Counted from the first letter of the stretch, positions 50,601-62,289 are shown. The stretch is DNA of 64,000 nucleotides from Rhea pennata (GCF_028389875.1 NC_084678.1:11748899-11812898); one strand, 5' to 3'. Translations and numbers: made by a program. Notes: generated by a model from the sequence alone, not told the origin.

Positions 50601-52266
50601 GCTGGGGGTTAAGACATACATTTCCTCTCTTTAGACTATTAGTTCTTTTCTTGCCTGTATAAATATGACACCATGATATAGGAAATGTTAACTTTCTAAC
50701 ATGGGATGTATTAGAAAACCAGTTTTACAGAAAAAAAAATTTACAAATTAAACTCTTAATGTGAATTATCAAATTTATTTGTTAGAAAGTTTCTGCCAGG
50801 TACCAAAATGCCTGCTAAGAATCTAACTCTTCTAACTGATTTCACAAAGAAATGGTGACTTGTCTTTAGAATTTAGGATAAGTTATGTTTTGTTGATGTT
50901 GGTTTCAGCCTTAGATCTTGCAGGATCAGACACTACATTTTTAGTAGAAAAGAATTACCGTTGCTTCTAACAAAAGTATCATTGTAGTCCCTTTAGGTTT
51001 CATATCACTATAGCACATAAAGGCTCCAAAGGAAGCATTTTGCCTGAAATAAGAGAAAACCAAATCTACGTTGAAAGATTTTATGTAAACCATTTCAACT
51101 TTGTTTTCATTTTGATTTATAACAGGCACAGAAAATCCATTCAGCTACCGAGGTAGCAAAGAAGAACACAGATTCAAACACAAAGGTATTCTTGATTTTG
51201 AAAATTATTACTTACAAGGACTTCTTGTCTCTGATTTCTGTGCTTGCTAAAATTCAAAATAACTTGGGCTTGGACATGTATATTGATACATGGAGAGCTA
51301 TTTGTTTTCTCTTTGATCATTCTCCCAGTTTGTTCTTTACTGCTGAAAAACTGTGCAAAACATTTATTTTCCTCATATGTAATGAACATAAGAATGTGAG
51401 TTATTATTTTAAAATTTCTTATAATGTATTGGTTTAAGGATTGACTATCTTGTTTTTCTACATTTTTAATCATCCATAACCATCATGAATTCAGTACCAT
51501 TAAAAGTCAAGTCTACATGTTTTATATAACCTGCAAGTTGGAAGTCCAGACTGTATAAAGGATTGATTTTTAACTACAGCACTTTGTGTGCTATCCATTA
51601 TCAAAATTGTGTTATCAGTGAAAGCTGTTTGGGGAAAAGGTGATTGGGAGAAAATACTGTTTTGAAGTCGAGTACTTAAAGGAAAGAGAAATAACTGCAA
51701 AAGACCTCTAGGCTGTGACACTTTGGGGTTTCCTAACAAACAAAACTCCATTGAAGTGAAGAAACATAAAGAATACAGGGTAGAGCAAATTAACTATCAG
51801 TGTGCTACCATGCTGAGTCTTTTTTTCTTTTTTTTTTTTAACCTTTTTCTAGGTTTTGCCATCTGCAAAAAGGAATATTTTTCAAAGCAAGCAGGACTCT
51901 GCAAAGAAAATGAATCCTTCGGAACACTGTATGCTGTGTTTTGGAGCACTTCACAAGGCAATTGGTGTCTTTACAAATAGTCTCAGCAATAACCAACCGC
52001 CTGAAATCTTCATATCACACAGCAAACTGATCATTATGGTGGGACAGAAGTTAGTGGATTCTCTCTGCCAGGAAACTCAAGAAAAAGATGCCCGTAATGA
52101 CATTCTCCACAGCAGCAGTCGATTTTGTAGCCTGTTGAAAAATCTGGCCCTTGCCACCAAAAATGCTGCAATACAATATCCAAATGCAGACGCTATGAGG
52201 GAACTTCAGAACAAGACTGATGAGCTGTCTAAATACACACAACAGTTCAGAGCAATGATGGAATGA
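33125..52266 (+). CDS. CASS4: CASS4 (HEPL), Cas-family adhesion scaffold, complete coding region
   Basis: Coding exons: 33125-33136, 41800-42228, 45486-45590, 46742-46819, 48951-50282, 51126-51185, 51853-52266. All junctions are phase 0, giving 809 aa (human about 786). Exon 1 encodes only MKVN; NEDD9 likewise begins with a four-codon exon (MKYK). SH3 domain at about 5-65 (ALYDN, GDILTVL, EGWWKCSLHGRQGLAPANRL). The substrate domain holds eleven YxxP motifs (YQVP, YDVP, YDIP, YHVP) that, when phosphorylated by Src/FAK, dock CRK-type SH2 domains. A Ser-rich segment near 390-420 leads into a helical bundle (about 426-580), a degenerate CDYV motif at 646-649, and the Cas C-terminal FAT-like domain (about 690-809; KLIIMVGQKLVDSLCQET). 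It acts at focal adhesions in migration and spreading. The exon 4 acceptor (GGGAAGAG) lacks a good pyrimidine tract. Confidence 0.95.
33323..33362. repeat. T14-A26 homopolymer junction
   Basis: Fourteen T followed directly by twenty-six A, flanked by an AAGCTT. Self-complementary and likely unstable in length. Confidence 0.9.
33890..34110. promoter_or_regulatory. CpG-rich patch in CASS4 intron 1
   Basis: CpG-containing blocks (CCCGGGCAGCGCGCACACGG, GGAGCGCCGCGG, GACGGCGGAGCAGCTGCGCACG) stand out from the AT-rich intron 0.8 kb after exon 1. It could be an alternative promoter or enhancer of CASS4. No exon is recognisable. Confidence 0.35.
36835..37095. promoter_or_regulatory. Orphan CpG-rich patch in CASS4 intron 1
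   Basis: About 260 bp with many CpGs (ACGCCGTGAAGCGATCG, GAGGCCGCGGGCGCTGCC, TCGACCGGC, GGGCCGCCG) inside otherwise AT-rich DNA, 3.7 kb from the CASS4 start. A minus-strand frame at 36798-37016 crosses it but has no recognisable domain. Such intragenic islands are often enhancers or alternative promoters; a decayed insertion is also possible. Confidence 0.35.
39525..39700 (+). mobile_element. MIR-type SINE remnant
   Basis: CTCTACCACT, CCTGTGTGAGCTTGGATAAG and CCCTTAATATTTC follow the order of the MIR body (consensus CTCTGCCACT, CTGTGTGACCTTGGGCAAG, CTTAACCTCTC). GTGCTCAATAAA near the end matches the MIR 3' region. It is old and diverged, as expected for an element predating amniote radiation. 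It creates a spurious open frame on each strand. Confidence 0.7.
40560..40680 (+). mobile_element. Second MIR-type SINE remnant
   Basis: CTGTGATCTTAGCAAAGTCA, CTCACTCTCTTTTCC, GGTTTCCTGTCTAAAAAATG and ACAATAA line up with the MIR stretch CTGTGACCTTGGGCAAGTCA through GTTTCCTCATCTGTAAAATG and GATAATA. It lies 0.9 kb after the first remnant in the same orientation. Confidence 0.7.
44618..44668. repeat. TA microsatellite within a perfect-ended palindrome
   Basis: An imperfect palindrome: TTTAAACATATATAT on the left mirrors ATATATGTAGTTTAAA on the right around about 36 bp of alternating TA. It lies in the CASS4 intron between exons 2 and 3 and is prone to cruciform formation and length change. 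Confidence 0.8.
47878..48262 (-). other. Unexplained open frame, minus strand, within CASS4 intron
   Basis: The frame is open for about 124 codons between stops, with no ATG near its start (it begins after an in-frame TAA at about 48260). Composition is less biased than typical noise frames (K, P, L, A rich; KEAVKIPLDPKTVQES at the C-end), and the DNA is GC-richer than its surroundings. I do not recognise a domain. No convincing splice acceptor is visible upstream on the minus strand. It may be a decayed insertion or simply chance. Confidence 0.2.
50283..50365. repeat. Cluster of CTATACT / CTGTACTA short repeats
   Basis: Directly after the donor of the large CASS4 exon, short related words (CCTATACT, CCTGTACTA, CCTATACAGTACTA, GTACTAGCTATAG) recur over about 80 bp. 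It looks like a decayed short tandem repeat. Confidence 0.55.
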
Positions 52267-52632
52267 AGGAAACTTCATTATTTTTAGAAATACTGGTGAA
52301 AACTTGAATTTCTCTGTTGTTATGATTCTTTCTTCAGTCCTTTGGCATTTGGCAGTCAAGGAGAGCAAAAGCAGCTCCAGAAGGCCAGCTTCCAGTCAGT
52401 ACTAAGAAGTCCTGCTGGGCAGCTCCCTTGGGTACTGATGCATTTTCAGACCCCACAACAGCAGACTCTGTGCCCCAGAAAAGGATTTGTATAATTAAAT
52501 CTGTACTTTCTTTTCCACTGTTCCATGGCTGGAAACCTCTTCTTCCTAGTGTCCTGGCAAGAATGTCTGCTGCATATTAGAGCAAAATTATTTTAGTATC
52601 TGATTCTTTAAAAATTCCAAAAATAACAGATA

Positions 52633-52638
52633 AATAAA
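52633..52638 (+). terminator. CASS4: CASS4 poly(A) signal
   Basis: AATAAA lies 367 nt after the CASS4 stop codon within an A-rich stretch. T-rich sequence (ATATATTTTTTTCC) follows at about 35 bp. The implied 3'UTR is roughly 52267-52660. No other canonical hexamer precedes the CR1 insertion. Confidence 0.6.
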
Positions 52639-52849
52639 CAGATAAAAAAACAGATTAAAAAAAATATATATATTTTTTTCCATTTGGGTATGTAAGGTCT
52701 CTTCAAATTTTGCAGCATATTCATCCATAAATTATGACACATTGCTATGTGAAACTATCATCAACTATTTCTAGAGGACTGTACTCAAATTCTGTAATCA
52801 CTTTTTTTTTTAATCCATTTTGTATTGTTTAAAGTATAAATGCAATGAG

Positions 52850-55219
52850 TGTATGACAGGACAAGTTCTGGCAGATACTAGTCAAAGCAGAGATATCAGT
52901 CAGGAATGCTCAAGCATTTTTGATTCAGGGATATCAATCAGAAACGCTCTAGTTGAGCAGGGGACCAACAGAAGGAAAAGTGACTTGGAGGAGTTCTGTC
53001 CTTCAAATATAGGGGGAAACTGCCTCAGTGATCTCCACTGAGATAGTGGAGTTCAGGATCCTGCAAGGAGGAAGCAAGGCAACAAGCAGGATTACAATCC
53101 TGGACTTTAGGAAAGCAAACTTTGGCCTCTTCAGGGACCTAATTGGAGGAATCCCAAGGGTTAGGGTCATAGAAGGAAGCAGAGCCCAAGAGAGCTGCTT
53201 AATATTCAAGTATCACTTCCTCCAAGCTCAAGAGTGGTGCATCCCTATGAGTTGGAAGTCAAGCAAAGGAGGCAGGAGACGTGCATGGATGAGCAAGGAC
53301 CTCCTGGCAAAACTCTAACAGAAGAAGAAAGTACATAGAATATGGAAAAGGGGACAGGCCACTTGGGAAAAAAGATGAGTATGTTGTCAGAGTATGCAGG
53401 GATGCAATGAGGAAGGCTAAGGATCATTTAGAATTAAATCTGACAAAGGATGTCAAGGACAACAAGAAGGGCTTCTTCAAATACATCAGTAGCAAAAGGA
53501 AGACTAGGAAAAATGTAGGCCCGCTGCTGAATGAGGTGGGTGCCCTGGTGATGAGGGATACAGAGAAGGCAGAGTTACCAAATGCCTTCTTTGTTTCAGT
53601 CTTTACTGCTAGGGCCAGCCCTCAGAAATCTCAGACCCTGGAGAAAAGAGAGGGTCTCCATGGTAGAGGAGAATCGAGTTAGAGATCATTTAGGCAAACT
53701 TGATACCCACAAAGCCATGGGCCCTGATGAAATGCACCTACAAGTGCTGAGGTAGCTGGCAGATGTTATTGCTAGGCCATCTCCATCATGTTTGAAAGGT
53801 CATGGAGAACAGCAGAGGTGCCTGAGGACAGGAAGAAAGCCAGCGTCACTCTAGTCATCAAAAAGGGCAAGAAGGAAATTACAGGCCAGTCAGCCTCTCC
53901 TCCATCCCTGGAAAGGTGATGGAACAACTCATCCTGGATGTCATCTCCAAGCATGTGGAGGAAAAGAAGATGATCAGTAGTAGTCAACATGGATTCACCA
54001 AGGGGAAATCATGCTTAGCCATGTATGATAGCCTTCCATAATGGAATGACTGGCTGGATAGATGAGGGGAGAGCAGCAGATGTTGTCTACCTTGACTTCA
54101 GCAAGGCTTTCGACACTGTCTCCCATGACATCCTCATAGGTAAGCTCATCATCTTATAAGAGTAGACAGTGAGGTGGATTGAGAACTGCCTGAAAGGCAG
54201 AGCTCAGAGGGCTGTGATCAGTGATGCAGTCTAGTTGGTGGCCTGTAGCTCGTTGTGTCCCCCAGGGGTCAGTAGTCGTCCATTCTTGTTCAACTTCATT
54301 AATGACCTGGAGGAAGGGACAGAGTGCCTCCTCAGCAAGTTTGCTGATGATACCAGGCTAGGAGGAGTGGCTGATACCCTAGAATGCTGTGCTGACATTC
54401 AGAGAACTGGACAGGTTGGAGAGTTGGGTGGAGAGGAACCTCATGAAGTTCAACAAAGGCAAGTGAAGGGTCCTGCACCTGGGGAGGAATAACCCCAAGC
54501 ACCAGTACAGGTTGGGGGGGTGACTTGCTGGAAAGTAGCTCTGCAGAGAAGGACATGGGAGTTCTAGTGGACAACAACTTAACCATGAGCCAGGAATGTG
54601 CCCTTGTGGCCAGGAAGGCCAATAGTATTGTATCCCAGACTGCATTAGGGAAAATGTTGCCAGCAGGTTGAGGGAGATTATCCTGCTGTTCTACCCAGCC
54701 CTGGTGAGGCCACATCTCAAGTACTGTGTTCAGTTCTGGGCTCCCCAGTACAAGAGAGACATGGAGCTACTGGGGAGAGTGACCAGCATAGGGCTACAGA
54801 GATGATGAGGGGACTGGAGCATCTCTGTTACGAGGAAAAGCTGCAAGAGCTGGGCCTGCTTAGCCTGGAGAAGAGAAGACTGAGAGGAGATCTTACCAAT
54901 GTCTGCAAATACCTTAAGGGAGGTTGTAGAGAGGATGGGGATGGACTCTTTTCAGTGGCACCAAACAACAGGACAAGAGACAATGGGCAGAAACTGAAAC
55001 ACAGGAAGTTCTGCCTGAATATGAGGAAAAACTTCTTTCTTGTGAGAGTGACAGAGAACGGGTTGCTGAGAAAGGTTGTGGAGTCTCCTCTGGAGATATT
55101 CAAAACTGTCCTGGACATGATCCTGTGCAGCATCCTCTAGGTGAGGCTGCCTGGGGGGGGGGGTGGGGTGGACTACACGATCTCCAGAGGTCCCTTCCAG
55201 CCTCAACTATTCTGTGATT
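52850..55219 (+). mobile_element. CR1 LINE, 5'-truncated and frameshifted
   Basis: About 2.4 kb of CR1 ORF2 plus 3' end. In successive frames one can read endonuclease-to-RT linker sequence (RKAKDHLELNL, FFKYISSKRKTRKN), the RT block DVVYLDFSKAFDTVSHDIL near 54085-54140, and FADDT at 54339-54353, the catalytic YxDD-type site. The 3'UTR is standard for CR1: GGAGTCTCCTCTGGAGATAT, GATCTCCAGAGGTCCCTTCC, ending ATTCTGTGATTC. Multiple stops and frameshifts interrupt the frame, so it is a dead copy. The 5' boundary is approximate. It lies between the CASS4 3' end and the RTF2 promoter. Confidence 0.93.
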
Positions 55220-55850
55220 CATTTATCTGCTGAAGCATTTTAACATAGCACTCCAACTGGAAAAAAAAAAAAGAAAAAAAATGCAGTTACTAAAAATACA
55301 GAGGCTTCGGGAAAGGTATTCTACAAACTGCAAACATGACAATATTTCTCCCTTGACCCCTATAGCAACAGCGCCAGCATGGGTAGGCAGACACTGCTCC
55401 TGCGGGGTTCGTAAGTGCGTATTTGGTCGGCTAATCTTCATCAATCGTTAAATTTATCCTGAAATTTTCTGAATCTGAGCTACAACGTTGAAGCCCCTGT
55501 AAACATTGGGATAGGTGGTATGTGCGTGTTGTTTGTATTTTTCTCATTTATTTAAAAGTTGTATCTGAAATTTTAAATTCTGAATTTTCTCGGCAAAGTT
55601 GTATCTGTTTTATTTTTTTTTCCTCTAAAAATGGGCAGTTTTGCTGTTTGCAGCTACTGCTGATTTGTAATGCAAACGTGTACACACGCAGTTCGGGGGG
55701 GGAAGGGGATATTTGGATTAATTTTATCCTCGTATCAGTTTTGTTTTAATTTGCAGTCACCATGTTATATATAGGTAAATGCAGACACATGTAAACACTA
55801 CTGCGGCTGAACAGTTCAGTGCAGCAGGTGCGTTTTTCGCTGTCTTTGTA
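55220..55850. other. Intergenic between CR1 and RTF2 CpG island
   Basis: AT-rich sequence with A-runs near 55261-55280 and no supported gene, RNA or transposon end. Confidence 0.6.
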
Positions 55851-55859
55851 CGTTCTACA

Positions 55860-56328
55860 TTAAACGTCCCCACGGCCGTGACCGACTCTCCTCACGGGCC
55901 CGCCGCGGTCTGGGGCGTGGGAGGGAGCGGGAGGCCCCACCCCCAGTCTTTCAGTGGGGGGAGCTCAGGCACCTCAGAGGTCCAAAACCGCAGTTTCTTT
56001 GAGCAGTTTCTCACAGTAAAAAAAAGGGTAAATGCGTTCTACTGCTTTGGAGATGGCGCTCGCCAGTGATCGGCGGGGAAAGGCTGCGACCCTCGCTGGG
56101 CACCGCGGCACGTCCCACCCCGCACCCCCCTCCCCGACGCCCCCGGATGGGCTCTCCCGCAGGGCCCGCAGCTCCGCCCCTCGGCCCGTCGCCGTGCTGC
56201 TGTCCCGCCCCCAGCCGCGCAGTTGCTATGGCACGGCGATGACGCAATCAGGGCCCGCCGGAAGTGTTGCGACCTGCGCGGAAGTGGGTTGCCTGTGGGA
56301 GGGCGAAGGCGGAAGCGCGGCGGTAGCG
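55860..56328 (+). promoter_or_regulatory. RTF2: RTF2 CpG-island promoter with RFX/CRE-like and triple ETS motifs
   Basis: A CpG-dense island precedes the RTF2 start codon. Near the start it contains GTTGCTATGGCAC at 56222-56234 (RFX X-box-like) and TGACGCAATCA at 56240-56250 (CRE/ATF-like half site). Three ETS cores follow: CCGGAAGTG (56258-56266), GCGGAAGTGG (56278-56287) and GCGGAAGCG (about 56309-56317). Clustered CGGAAGTG sites are typical of GABP-driven housekeeping promoters. No TATA box. The start codon sits in GCGATGG. Confidence 0.65.
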
Positions 56329-59300
56329 ATGGGTTGCGATGGTGGCACCATCCCCAAGCGGCACGAGCTGGTGAAGGGGCCGCGGAAGGTCGAGAAGGTC
56401 GGAGGGGGCCGCGGGAGGGGCGGCGGGGCGCGCTGGGGCTGGGAGGCCGGGCCCCGGCGGAGCTGCCCGGCGCGGGGCCTGCCCGCCCCGGCAGAGCTCC
56501 CTGTAGGAGGTGAAAATAAGGAAAAAAAGTCCCTGAGCAAACGAGAAAAACTTGTGCGAGTTAATGTTCGTTGTTGTTAAATAAATAAATATGATCTGTT
56601 TCATCCTCACACCACTCTGTGGCTATACTTCCACTCATGACAATTCAGGTAGCTTTTTTTTACTATTCATTTATGGTCGAATGTGCCATAAAGTTTACAT
56701 TTTCAAACTGGAACTTCAGGTAGCACGTTGATATCCCCAGAACTGCTTGATTTGTTATTTTTATTCCTTACTGTGAGCGGTACTGGTAGCTAGGCCTAGC
56801 AGATGGGAGATGCAGAATTAAGAGTAAGACAAAGGAGAAGAGAGTAGTGGAAAACGTACGAAGGGCAAAAAGGAAAAGAGAAGAGAAGAGGTGGAAGTGT
56901 CAAAAAGTAAGAAAACTGAATCAGCGTTTGGAAGATATGCCCCAAGTCAGATGCAGAAACATATTTGGTATAGTGATATAGGTGGATCCTCAAAACTGAG
57001 CTTGACTTTCACTGAAAAGGTTTTTGCTAAATATTTTAGGGAATAGCTTTGAATGCAGAAAGTAGAATTGGTAAGATGCCTGGGGACTTGATTTGAATTT
57101 ACATTAAAATAATTTTCATACTGAAAAATTATTTCAAAACCAAAAGTCTTATTTTCTTTCAGGTTGACAAAAATGCTGAATTGGTGGCACGATGGTACTA
57201 CTGTACTCTGAGTCAAGAGAAATTATGTCGACCAATTGTGGCCTGTGAGCTAGGCAGGTATGAATGTTTTCATTTAGAGTTCCTTATTAAAAGGTAGTAA
57301 TTTCTAAACAAAAGGACGTTACAAGAATCAAATATTATTTCTACGAATTTATTGTTGTAGGTTGTATAATAAAGATGCTGTCATTGAATTCTTGTTGGAC
57401 AAGTCATCTGATAAAGCTATTGTGGAAGCTGCATCACATATCAGGAGCATTAAGGTAAAAAGGTTATGTCTAATTTTAAAGAGCACCATAAAAGTTAAAA
57501 CAGCCTATGATAGCTTAATTTGCTAATGTTCTCATTTTTTACTAAAATTTTAAAAATACAACTGTAATTGCATATTAAATCCAGTATCTGTTTTTTTGAT
57601 TAATGTGCAGGGTGTGTTTGCTTTCCAGGGCTAGAGGGGCAAATGTGATAGGCTAAAAGCTGTCTGCTGCATATGTTGTGTGGCTGCAGTGACCATAGAC
57701 TTAATAGCTTGGCATAAAATTTTTAATTTTCTGGATAGCAAAGTCTGTGCTGGTAGATTTTAGTCATTTGATTTTGCTCTAAAGACACAAGCATGGAAAA
57801 TACACCATGTCATGGACATGAGGACTTTTTGTGAGTAAATAAAAGTGAGGCATGATTGTTTGAATTAGGAAGGAGTCTGATTAATGTTGAACATACTAAT
57901 AAATTTTCTTTCTAAATGCTGCTGAAAGCTTATCATTTCCCAGAGCAGAAGTCAAAAGCAGAACACCAGTGTGTATTTTCAAATGTCTTTCACACATGCA
58001 ATTATGTATTTATAAATACACAAAAATTCTCTGTTGTTAGACTTGTGCTAAATCTTTTAACAGAACTAAAAGAAAAGAATTTTTTTCTAGAAGCAATGTT
58101 GTTATAAGTCTAATATCAAAAAAGAAGCTGTAATATAGTAAACCACCAAGAAAAAAATAACTTCAGGAATGTTGTTATGGTTGAAAAATCATCAGTAAAC
58201 AACTTAAGGCTTGCATTTGTATTTTTCAGAGTGTTACAGAACTAAACCTTGCCGATAATCCAGCTTGGAGTGGTGATAAAGAGAGTATAAAAGGTGATAA
58301 GTATGATGATATCCAGTGTGCACGCTTTATATGCCCTGTGGTGGGCTTGGAAATGAACGGAAGGCATAGGTCAGTATTTATGTTTCTGGATTTAGTTTTC
58401 AAAAATGAGTTATTCAAAACTGAATATATAGCAGGTAGAGTAGTTTAAATCAATAGTGTAGAAACTCATATACTTATCGCAGGCTTTTTGGAGAATCTTG
58501 GCCTTCCTGTTAGAAAGGAGTTCTGAAGATCAAGAAAAGGTGTCTGTCCTTTTTTTCATTTCCAGATTGAGAGGAGAGATGAAACATGCTCCTTTTCACA
58601 AATCAAATTATATATATAAATGAAAGGAGCAGAGCGCCATGTTTGCAAAGAAAAAGTGATGTACAGTTGTTTGAAGGACAAGCCATATAAGGTTTTTGTG
58701 AACAAGGGGAGGAAGGTCGAATGAGACTTCCCATGAAGCATTCCCACCTACACTTATGTTGAGATCAGAATGGTGATGGACTATATGTTTATTATAACAT
58801 TGTGCCAGTATCCTTTTTTATTATTGTTAGGCTAAGGAAGGATGCTTCCCTTCATCCTGGTTTGGGCAAATAAGCAATTTCTTGTTAAGCCTAATGTGTG
58901 AGGAAAGTCAGGTTTACAGTTTGATTGTTGACAAGCATTTCTTTCTTCAGTGGTAAATTAGTCTGCAGATATTCAAAGGGGATTAAAGAGACACCCTGAA
59001 AAGTAAAACTGCTTTCACCAGATCTCTCTTAATTTTTTTTTAATCAGATGAGGGTGACAGACTGAAATGATGTTGAAGAGAAGAGGAGTATCATCTCACC
59101 AAATAATTTGGTGTGAGAAGGAAAGGAAGATGATATAAACCACATGCCTAATTGCTTTAGATTGTCTTGAATGAATCTTTTATGTAGACAGGACACACCT
59201 GGGAGAGCAGATCCTTGGCTAGGGTCACTTGTTGCACTTCACTAGAGGGCTGGAGTCTGAGAGCAAGTGAAAGCAACAGGCTTAGTGTTGCAGAATGCAC

Positions 59301-60481
59301 CAGGAGTGCTGCATGGTAGCATGACTGATTCCAGGAAAGAAGGGTATTGGCAAATTTGGGAAGTAACTCTTGAAATATTCCAGCTCAGGCATGAAGTCTC
59401 CTCGTCCATGGACTCCAAGGGAATGAACAAAGTATCATTTTACTTTTCAAAATTATCAGATGAGAATGCTTATGTGTTCAGCTTTCCTCTAGCAGCTTTT
59501 TTTTTTTTTTTTAATAGTGGTAAATGTTGCACTAAAGGGGATGAAAGGAAATGCTTAAAAACTCTAGAAGAATATTTTGCTGAACTTTGTACTTGAAGAG
59601 CTCGTTGTATCCCCAAGCTTGTAAATGGTTCTTGGAATTGTGAATCGTTTCACCACATACCTCTTTCCCTATCTTTTCTTGGGACATTTAATTTACTGTC
59701 CTGATCTAGACGTAAGGATGTACACTACCATTTAGGCCACCACAACTGTGTTAAAAAGAGAGCTCCCTTTCTCTATCTTGCTCATTTAGTAATTAGTAGC
59801 ATTTACAGTTATGCTATATATTTAAATGATGGAACAATTTAAATGGTATAAATTTATAGAAACAAAATATTAATCACCTACTTATTTCTATATCAAGCAG
59901 GTTATTGGTTTATACAGAACTAGTTTTAGCTGAATCTCTAGATTTGATATTTTGATCTTTTAATGCAGTTTTTAATCTGTTTATCAAATTTCAACTTCCA
60001 AAAATGAATATTCAATGAAGTTCAGTAAACAGACACAGTAAGAGCCGTAGTGGAGAGGATCTGTCACTCATTATGACAGTAAGCAGTGGGTAACTGTGCT
60101 ATGATGATTCAAGAGAAACCTACATAGTTCAATAGCAAATGCACAAAAACATCTTGAGAGAATTCATTTTTTAAGATCGCTTTGCGAGATTGTCATATAT
60201 AGAGAGAACAAAATAACAAAATCCATATTGTGATCTAATGTGTTGATATCTTGGTTAGCTCTAAGAATTTGTAAAGTGATAGTTAGGTGTTTACTATTAG
60301 CCTGTTGTAATAATAGTTTCATGTTAAATCAGCACTGCAGATCTGTATTTTCGATGCACAGAATTTCTTAAGGTGGCTGTATGACTTGTCTTTTCTTCAA
60401 AGGTTTTGCTTCTTGCGAAACTGTGGCTGTGTGTTCTCTGAACGTGCTCTCAAAGAAATTAAAACGGAAGTTTGCCATAGG
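56329..60481 (+). CDS. RTF2: RTF2 (RTFDC1), replication termination factor 2, first five coding exons
   Basis: Coding exons in the window: 56329-56397, 57163-57257, 57361-57454, 58230-58369, 60403-60481. Phases are consistent and give 159 residues; human RTF2 has 306, so the rest is past 64000. The start MGCDGGTIPKRHELVKGPRK matches the family. The N-terminal half is the Rtf2 domain with two RING/U-box-like parts: YYCTLSQEKLCRPIVACELG, LYNKDAVIEFLL, then ARFICPVVGLEMNGRHRF, FLRNCGCVFSERALKEI and EVCH with Cys/His spacing for zinc. RTF2 sits at replication forks, influences fork restart, and is removed by the proteasome via DDI1/2 under stress; the fission yeast homologue acts at a replication barrier. 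The exon 1 donor is weak (GTCGGA). Confidence 0.97.
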
Positions 60482-60930
60482 GTGAGTTTTCTTCAGATTT
60501 AATAACTGTAGGGTTATATATGACCCTAAGTGATATATACATACAATTGCATTCATATCTATTGCAGTTTTTTTTTTTCTTGATCTGAGTATCCAGATTA
60601 AAGTGGAACTTATTTTCTGGTGACCTGAAATAATTCTGTATGGCCTTTTGTAATGGAAATATGTTTCCAAGTAATTAATAATAATGGTAATAAATGAATA
60701 AATAAATAATAAATAATTGTCACAATAAGTATTTTTGTTCTCAAGAGAATTTGGTTTTACAATAACTACTGTCAAATTAACATTTTTTGTTTTGTCTTTC
60801 AAAGATTTAATCATTAATTTCAATTTGGCAGTTCTTATTATTGAATGCTTCTAGTTTGTGCTGATCACTATCTGCTTTATGTGTTTGAACTGATTACATT
60901 TTCAAGATATGTTTTGATTTATATATTTTT

Positions 60931-60946
60931 AACGGAAGTTTGCCAT
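60931..60946 (+). repeat. 16-bp exact copy of RTF2 exon 5 sequence
   Basis: AACGGAAGTTTGCCAT occurs here and at 60463-60478 near the end of exon 5, 468 bp apart. Sequence on either side differs, so only this short word is shared. Confidence 0.85.
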
Positions 60947-61505
60947 TGCGTTTTGGGGGGCAATTCTTCGCATTTTTGGCAGTTATATGGATTACTGTAG
61001 AAAATATTGACTTAATTTCCTTTTATAGCACTGGTGGGATCTCATTACATAGACTTCTTTAGCTACGGGCCGTGATGTACGTTGCAAATAGTCTTCTCTT
61101 TATCACTTCTTTTGTAATCAGTGATATTTGTGGTGAATATAGCTGCCCCTTGTAAGAGGAGTTACTATTCGGGATACACCCTGTTATTTGATATGACACA
61201 ATGTACAGTACACTTGTACTAAGCAAGAAAAGAGCTGTGAACCAAATGCTTTCTTGGTAAATTGTTGCAGGTGACATGGAATATTATTAATTAAGTTTAG
61301 TCTCATATTACATTCAAGGTTAGTTTAATCTTGGTAATGGTTCTCTACTTTCCTGTTGTTGGATATCTTTATTTTGGATAAATATTTTTAGGGGGGTTTT
61401 TGTTTTTGTTTGTTTCTAAATTTGCTGTTGATAGGTGGATGTTGTGTGATTAGTAAATAGAGAAATGAGATGTTTTAGTCACAATTTGTCCAGTGTAGTA
61501 GTCTT

Positions 61506-61555
61506 AAAAAAAAAAAAAAAAGAAAGAAAGAAAGAAAAGAAAAGAAAAGAAAAAA
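61506..61555. repeat. A-run with GAAA/GAAAA microsatellite
   Basis: Sixteen A followed by GAAA and GAAAA units, in RTF2 intron 5. Confidence 0.9.
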
Positions 61556-62276
61556 TGAATCTATTTTGTTTTCTGTTTTTCTTTTAGTAAGTAATTAGAT
61601 TGATCACAATCTAATGTTTGAATGCAAGCATTTATATGAGGATATGAATTCTTGGCGATATTCAGAGATGCTTCTAGAAATATTTAAATGTAGATAGTAT
61701 CTATTCTGTCTTTTATTATCGGACATTGCGCAAAGACAAGTATCTCTCTGGAAGAACATTCTTTCTGGAATACTGCTTCCAGCAGCAGATAATTTTCTAT
61801 GTGCAGCGGGATTGCAGGGACCTGTTCTAGAAAATGAACTCTTGTGGGGTTTTCACACTGCCTTTGTTAGTGCACAGAAATATCTGTATCTTAAAATCTT
61901 GCTGGGCTACAGTAAAGTGAGGCTAGGACTTCATACTCTCTTTAGGGTAGAAGTACTAGGAAACCAAGTGTGACAGCTGTTAGTTATACCTGTTAGTGCA
62001 GTATCTGAGTCACAGCTACTTCAGCTGTGTCAGCAGTATACCTTATGGCTTAAAAAGAACTTCTGCCCATTTCAGTATCATGCCGAGTATCTTATGAATA
62101 TATTTTAACTTCTGTTAGCAGTTAATAAGTTTTCTGTTTGTTCTGTTCAAAATCAGCACTAGACAACTCTGAGACAAAATCTTGACTCTGCCCTTTGTAC
62201 TTTTCCCTTTAGTTAAAACATAAGTTACTGTTGTCAGCATGGAGAGCAATATTGTGCTTTAGTATGTTTTTGTTAC

Positions 62277-62289
62277 TTTTTCTTCTTCT

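Noticed and set aside
53407-55140. Several open frames as separate genes.
   Set aside because: They are pieces of the frameshifted CR1 ORF2 and their antisense shadows.
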